Positions 58,591 through 64,000 of a stretch of 64,000 nucleotides of DNA are shown here, piece after piece; positions within the stretch are counted from its first letter, which is position 1; each line of letters starts with the position of its first letter. Made by a program: the position numbers and the translations under genes. This stretch comes from Primulina eburnea. Lineage: Eukaryota > Streptophyta > Magnoliopsida > Lamiales > Gesneriaceae. A model generated the notes under the pieces. It did not search any database. It saw only the letters and a list, made by a program, of their open reading frames with translations, and had not been told where the DNA came from. The stretch is from NCBI RefSeq assembly GCF_022965805.1, contig NW_027331259.1, positions 186,001-250,000 of the forward strand, read 5' to 3'.

Positions 58591-60189
58591 CACATCTCTG
58601 ACCGGCGGCAAACCCGGAACATCATCCTCAAACACATCGGCAAACTCCCTCACAACATCAATATCATCAATATTCAACTTAACCAAACCATCCACATCCA
58701 CAATAGAAGCAAGAAACCCATCGCAACCTCTACACAGCAATCTCTCAGCCTCAAGACAAGAAATAAAAGGAAGGACCAGCGAAGTACCTGCACTGGCGAG
58801 CATTCCTACCTCATTGCTATCATCTGCAAAAGTCACCGTCTTAGCAACGCAATCGATCACTGCACGGTAAGTCGAAAGCCAATCCATGCCAAGAATAACA
58901 TCAAAGGCAACCATCGGGATCACAATCAAATCAGCAAAAACCTCTCTATCATCAATACGAACAGGGCAAGCATACACAATAGACGTCGGGCACAAGACAT
59001 CTCCCGAAGGCAAAATAACATTGAACTGGAGGGGAAGAACAGAAGGAACTATACCCAAAGATCTCAAAAATAATTCAGACATAAAAGAATGAGTAGCACC
59101 AGCATCTATCAAAGTCGTAGCTACTCTGCCTGAAATCAAAATAGTACTAGAGATCACAGAAGAATCATGATTAATACCTTCCTTAGTCATCGTAAAGATA
59201 CGACCCTGCACCTTCCCTTGGCTAGCTCCCTTTGGACAATCTCTGGCAATGTGGCCTGCAGTGCCACAACGGTAACAAGAATGAGTGCCAAATCTACACT
59301 CTCCTCGATGATGCTTGCCACACTTCGGACACAGCGGCTTCTCGGGATCAACTGGAACTGGCGGTGGTCTAGGACTCGACTCTATCTTGCCTTTCCCTTT
59401 GAAACGATCTCTGCCCCTCTGATTCGAGCCCTGGCCTCTCTGAACAACAGCTTGGTGCCTCTCCTGCCTCTCTCTGGTGATGTCCTTCTCATCCTGCTCG
59501 GCCAACAATGCCTTGGACACAATCTCCTTGAAAGTCACAGCCTTGGACATGTTGATATCCCGTCTAATCTCCGCTCTAAGGCCTCGAATGAAATGAGCAC
59601 CTTTATCCTTGTCGTTAGAAGCAACATACGGAGCAAAGAGACAACCCTCCTCGAACTTCAAAATATACTCGTCAACGTTCAAGCTCCCCTGTCGAAGCTC
59701 CAAGAACTCAGTAACCTTCCTCGCTCGAAGTGCGTCGGGGAAATACTTGTCATAGAACAACTCTGTAAACTCTGACCACTTCAGCGTCGAAACAGTCACA
59801 CCAACCTTCGTCGCATTCCACCAAATGCGGGCAGCCTTAACCAACATGAACACTGCACAGCTGATCCTGTCTTTATCCTCAAACTGCAGATGGTCGAAGA
59901 TGGCTTCAAGCGCCTTGACCCACTCGACAGCCACTAACGGATCAGTGCTACCTGCGAATTCTGGTGGATCCATCCTCTTGAAAGCAGAAAAGACGGCATC
60001 AGTGCCAACTGCCTGAGCTACTTGGCCTCTCACTTGGCCTCTACCCTGACCTGTTCCTTGCAATCGAAGCAGCTACTGAATCTACTCTCTATGAACTTTA
60101 GCCTGCTCCTTAAGCAACTTGCCGAACTCATCGACAACTCTAGAGGAAGAACTATCCTCACCCTCTACGGCTTTCCTCTTAGGTGGCAT
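58573..60189 (-). pseudogene. gag-protease of element C with two early stops
   Basis: The likely start is ATG 60187-60189 (MPPKRKAVEGEDSSS). In-frame TAGs at 60082-60084 and 60073-60075 interrupt it after about 35 codons, both where Gln codons would fit. The frame from about 60063 to 58573 is then open for about 496 residues, starting at a TTG rather than an ATG. It contains a Gag core (FKRMDPPEFAGSTDPLVAVEW, FTELFYDKYFPDALR, FLELRQGSLNVDEYILKFE), an Arg/Gly/Lys-rich linker and CPKCGKHHRGEC plus the CCHC knuckle CYRCGTAGHIARDC. The protease has active site LIDAGATHSFMS and VAFDVILGMDWLS. The DAG triplet replaces the usual DTG or DSG. The frame ends after PPVRDV through the frameshift near 58591. 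Confidence 0.9.
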
Positions 60190-60308
60190 ACTATACAATT
60201 GCTCACAAGACACCAATCAATAGATAACAATGAATAAATAGATGCAAAGAAAACATACCCGGACAGTTGAAAGTAGACGAAGTCATATGCATTGGTCCGA
60301 AGAACACC

Positions 60309-60320
60309 GCTCTGATACCA
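60309..60320 (-). promoter_or_regulatory. primer-binding site of C
   Basis: The minus strand reads TGGTATCAGAGC, five bases inside the LTR that starts at 60326. Confidence 0.92.
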
Positions 60321-60325
60321 CTAAA

Positions 60326-61939
60326 TGTGACACCCTGACCCGTAACAATAAAATATACAGCGGAATTTAAAATTTTCTTTAAAATAGGGAAGGAGTTTCA
60401 AAATACATTTCATAAAATGTTTACAAAATGAATACATGATCATTCAAATGATTTAACAAAAATACAAAACAATCATTCCTATGATCATGTCCCAAAAATA
60501 CTTGTAAAACATCATCCTTCCAATCTTCGTATGCATTTGACTCCAGGCCACAGTCAACGTCCTGGTCCGTCGCTCTTATCTGCATCACATGAAAATAACT
60601 GAAATGAGTATAAAAACTCAGCAAGTGGAACTCTTACATAGCAATGATACATAGTATACTCTGTAAAACATGACTTTGAAATCATAAATACCATCAACTC
60701 TGAAACATGAATACTGTAGCAATAGCATAGCAATAACATAGCAATAAGATGGTATTTCTCTTTACTCTGGTTGGATTGATATCAATAGTATCTCTGACTG
60801 TGGTGCTTGTATCCCAAATCGATTATAAACCGATAACTCTGAGGGATATAAGCCTATGGGCGTTGATCAACTAATTGCATGCAATGCTCTGACTATGATT
60901 AAATCAATCCAATAAAACATTTGAATTCTCAATAGCATTTAAACAATCACTTTGGAAACTATATCCTTTCTCTTGTATTCCCTTTTCAATAAATGAGACA
61001 TACAATGCCTCTGATAGATATACAATCGAATCAATACGTAACTATGGATCAAAATGAAGGGAATAACACTTTGAAATCATTAGAACACCATACATATATA
61101 ATCATGTGAGCAAAGGGATGAAATTCCACTTACAAACCACAATAACACCTTGATATAACACTTGGTACACCACCTACAACAATAATCCATAAATAACACC
61201 AACATCAACTCTATATCCAAAAACTCAAGTCAAATAATCTATTAAACCAACAAAACATCCACCTATAACATCTCATCTTCCAAAACCATGATAGAACTCA
61301 ACCAAAAACTTACCTTAGCTTCCTCTCACCACGTAGAAGCTCGATCTCAACTCGGAAATCCAAACAAATCCAAGAATCAAAGCTAGGAAATGAAATGAAA
61401 TGAAAGAAACCCTTGTTTCTAGAGAGGAAAACGAGAATGGAGGAAAGGTAAGGTGAAAAGTGAAGTCAACTCAACCAAAAAGCAACTTAAAGCTTCGCCC
61501 ATACCTCAATAATGCAAGACCGCGGGTGCGCTCCAACCAGCACCGCGGGTGCGCTATGCTCTCGGCCACCAAAAATAAAATCCATGCACGATGACCGCGG
61601 GTGCGGTCCTGCAAATTCCGCGGGTCCGGTCCTTGCACTGCCGCGGGTGCGGTGATGTCACGGCCAAACTCCTAAAATCCAATAAATGAGACCGCGGGTG
61701 CAGTCCCTACAATGAGTGCGGGTGCGGTATCCTCTCGGCCAAGAAACAAACCAAAGCAACTAAAATCGATCTGAAACACTGAAACAACGCAACCACTAAC
61801 AACTAACACATCAACCAAGCCACAAACAATAATACCAACTAAACTATAACCCATAACACAACTCTAATCATCTAAATTATAAAACCCAATAAACATACAA
61901 AAACTTAAACCGTACCGTACACCGGGCTCGGCTATTACA
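60326..61939 (-). repeat. right LTR of C (5' LTR in element orientation)
   Basis: 1614 bases, TGTGACACCCTGACCCGTAA...GCTATTACA. It has the GTAAC version of the outer end, the same as the five stubs. Its GC-rich repeat cluster (61518-61730) is one unit shorter than in the partner. Confidence 0.92.
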
Positions 61940-63530
61940 TTGTCAATAGAACTTTGGGAACACTTTTGCGTGCTATTCTTAAATAGAACTTGGATTGACA
62001 TTTCAATGGACTTTATTTTGGGGTTGCCTAGGACTAAGAAGGGGAGGGATTCTATTTTTGTTGTTGTGGATAGATTCTCTAAGATGGCACATTTTATAGC
62101 TTGTCATAAAACCGATGATGCTTCAAACATTGCGGATTTGTTCTTTAGAGAAGTCGTTAGGTTGCATGACATTCCTAGGAATATTGTTTCAGGTCGCGAT
62201 GTTAAATTCTTGATTTACTTTTGGAAGACTTTATGGGCTAAACTTGGCACAAAATTGTTGTTTTCTACTACTTGTCATCCTCAAACGGATGGACAAACTG
62301 AAGTTGTCAATAGAACTTTGGGAACACTTTTGCGTGCTATTCTTAAATAGAACTTGGATTGACATTTTATGGACTTTATTTTGGGGTTGCCTAGGACTAA
62401 GAAGGGGAGGGATTCTATTTTTGTTGTTGTGGATAGATTCTCAAAGATGGCACATTTTATAGCTTGTCATAAAACCGATGATGCTTCAAACATTGCGGAT
62501 TTGTTCTTTAGCGAAGTCGTTAGGTTGCATGGCATGCCTAGAACTATTGTTTCTGGTCGCGATGTTAAATTCTTGAGTTACTTTCGGAAGACTTTATGGG
62601 ATAAACTTGGCACAAAATTGTTGTTTTCTACTACTTGTCATTCTCAAACGGATGGACAAACTGAAGTTGTCAATAGAACTTTGGGAACACTTTTGTGTGC
62701 TATTCTTAAGAAGAACTTGGATTTACATTTCTATGGACTTTATTTTGGGGTTGCCTAGGACTAAGAAGGGAAGGGATTCTATTTTTGTTGTTTTGGTTAG
62801 ATTCTCTAAGATGGCACATTTTATAGCTTGTCATAAAACCGATGATGCTTCAAACATTGCGGATTTGTTCTTTAGAGAAGTCGTTAGGTTGCATGGCATG
62901 CCTAGGACTATTGTTTCTGGTCGCGATGTTAAATTCTTGAGTTACTTTTGGAAGACTTTATGGGCTAAACTTGGCACAAAATTGTTGTTTTCTACTACTT
63001 GTCATCCTCAAACGGATGGACAAACTGAAGTTGTCAATAGAACTTTGGGAACACTTTTGCGTGCTATTCTTAAATAGAACTTGGATTGACATTTCAATGG
63101 ACTTTATTTTGGGGTTGCCTAGGACTAAGAAGGGGAGGGATTCTATTTTTGTTGTTGTGGATAGATTCTCTAAGATGGCACATTTTATAGCTTGTCATAA
63201 AACCGATGATGCTTCAAACATCGCGGATTTGTTATTTAGAGAAGTCGCTAGGTTGCATGGCATGCCTAGGACTATTGTTTCTGGTAGCGATGTTAAATTC
63301 TTGAGTTACTTTTGGAAGACTTTATGGGCTAAACTTGACACAAAATTGTTGTTTTCAACTACTTGTCATCCTCAAACGGATGGACAAACTGAAGTTGTTA
63401 ATAGAACTTTGGGAACACTTTTGCGTGCTATTCTTAAATAGAACTTGGATTGACATTTCTATGGACTTTATTTTGGGGTTGCCTAGGACTAAGAAGGGGA
63501 GGGATTCTATTTTTGTTGTTGTGGATAGAA
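61940..63530 (+). repeat. integrase-derived satellite, block 6 (about 4.4 monomers)
   Basis: It resumes at TTGTCAATAG after element C with typical SGRD monomers, one with the AAGAAG junction near 62707 and one with SGSD near 63285. It is cut off in GTGGATAGA by the LTR at 63531. The array's right limit is not seen. Confidence 0.92.
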
Positions 63531-64000
63531 TGTAAGGCCCGAGAATTTGATTACCGTAATCTGAAATGATTTGGGTATAATTACCGTAATTTAATATTAA
63601 TCTGGAATGATTTATTGATTAATTGACATGATTGAGGTTATACGAACTTGAATGATGAAGCCGGGCGTTGATTTACTTTAAGCCAAGATGTTAGACCGAA
63701 CATCTGGCGCCAAGATGTTGAACAGAACATCTTAAGATGTTGGACAAGATGTTAGGCCGAACATCTCGCGCCCGAGCGGTAGGAAAGAACCGCCCGAGCG
63801 CCAAATTTTATTCTTGGACAGAAAGTGTGGCGCCCGAGCGGTAATTTGTGACCGCTCGAGCGCCAGGAGATGTTCAATTGAACATCTTGACAGAACATGC
63901 CGCGCTCGAGCGGTAATTTACGACCGCCCGAGCGCGAGGCATGCAGAACAAGGGCAAGCCATTTGGCCTTAATTGTGCGACGTGTGTATATATGTGTGTA
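63531..64000 (+). mobile_element. start of a family A LTR, + orientation, truncated by window
   Basis: It begins TGTAAGGCCCGAGAATTTGA in mid-monomer. This end matches the reverse complement of the outer end of the LTR at 3896-5766 (TGTAATGCCCGAGGATTTGA) and of the solo LTRs (TGTAAGGCCCGAG). It holds three GC-rich hairpins and an AAGATGTT/AACATCTT palindrome series (63686-63770), then a TATATATG-like run near the window end. Whether it is a solo LTR or part of a full element cannot be seen. Confidence 0.82.
63768..63935. repeat. three GC-rich hairpin modules in the right-edge LTR A
   Basis: Arms GCGCCCGAGCGG / CCGCCCGAGCGC at 63768-63779/63790-63801, 63830-63841/63852-63863 and 63902-63913/63924-63935. 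Each pair has a 10-base AT-rich loop. They are the counterpart of the modules at 5422-5631. Confidence 0.85.

Larger units (their letters stand above)
54120..61939 (-). mobile_element. Ty3/gypsy Tekay-like chromovirus C, nearly complete
   Basis: TSD TTGTC (54115-54119 and 61940-61944), TGTGACACCC...GCTATTACA ends, total 7.82 kb. The minus-strand order is LTR (60326-61939), primer-binding site (60309-60320), gag-protease, RT-RNase H, integrase with chromodomain, polypurine tract (about 55750-55763), LTR (54120-55749). The coding region has two early stops, one frameshift and one later stop, so it is inactive but little decayed. The LTRs differ by roughly 15-20 small changes plus one lost 16-17-bp repeat unit, more than any B pair. 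It is the only copy here with a complete set of polymerase domains. Confidence 0.93.

Noticed and set aside
5836..63530. Origin of the satellite from element A or C in this window
   Set aside because: The integrase of C (MDFVTGLPRVQRG, SDGQSERVIQ) and the start of the core in A ([13 protein letters not shown]) differ throughout from the monomer ([25 protein letters not shown]).

Overview
The window is repeat-dense plant nuclear DNA, probably from a eudicot. It holds no host gene, rRNA or tRNA that I can support. The plant assignment rests on Ty3/gypsy (Metaviridae-type) LTR retrotransposons with initiator-tRNA-Met primer sites (TGGTATCAGAGC), TG...CA LTRs of 1.4-2.0 kb and, in the most complete copy, a C-terminal chromodomain like that of the Tekay/Del chromovirus clade.

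About 34 kb (just over half) is one satellite family, all on the + strand. Its monomer is about 364 bp, and I estimate about 94 monomer equivalents. Each monomer is a tandemly amplified piece of a Ty3/gypsy integrase: the whole D,D,E catalytic core, with the second catalytic Asp replaced by Gly in every copy I read. Since 364 = 3 x 121 + 1, the reading frame shifts at each monomer, so the array is DNA repeat and not a gene. It occupies about 5836-18839, 20831-29572, 31536-35681, 44101-46015, 49309-54119 and 61940-63530. It has layered structure: a five-monomer higher-order repeat (about 1.82 kb), a duplicated macro-unit of about 9-10.6 kb that carries a solo LTR, and hybrid monomers containing a 46-bp LTR stub.

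Retroelements interrupt or flank the array. (A) At 1-5766 is the 5' part of a decayed Tekay-like element on the - strand. Related solo LTRs lie at 18840-20830 and 29573-31535, and a related LTR starts at 63531 on the + strand and runs off the window. (B) At 35682-44100 is a gag-bearing element without polymerase on the - strand. Inside its left LTR sits a second, younger copy on the + strand (35990-40076) with an intact gag. A much shorter relative (361-bp interior) is at 46016-49308. (C) At 54120-61939 is a gag-pol element on the - strand with a few point lesions. Five-bp target-site duplications (TSDs) are visible for B1, B2, B3 and C, and for the solo LTRs with one mismatch.

The inferred order of events is: an inactivated integrase fragment became a satellite; LTR elements inserted; unequal exchange then copied insertions and their scars along with the monomers (the solo LTR twice, the LTR stub five times); the B insertions look youngest from their very similar LTR pairs. 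Clade names, relative ages and any centromeric role are inferences. The repeat geometry, TSDs, motifs and lesions were read by eye from the sequence.
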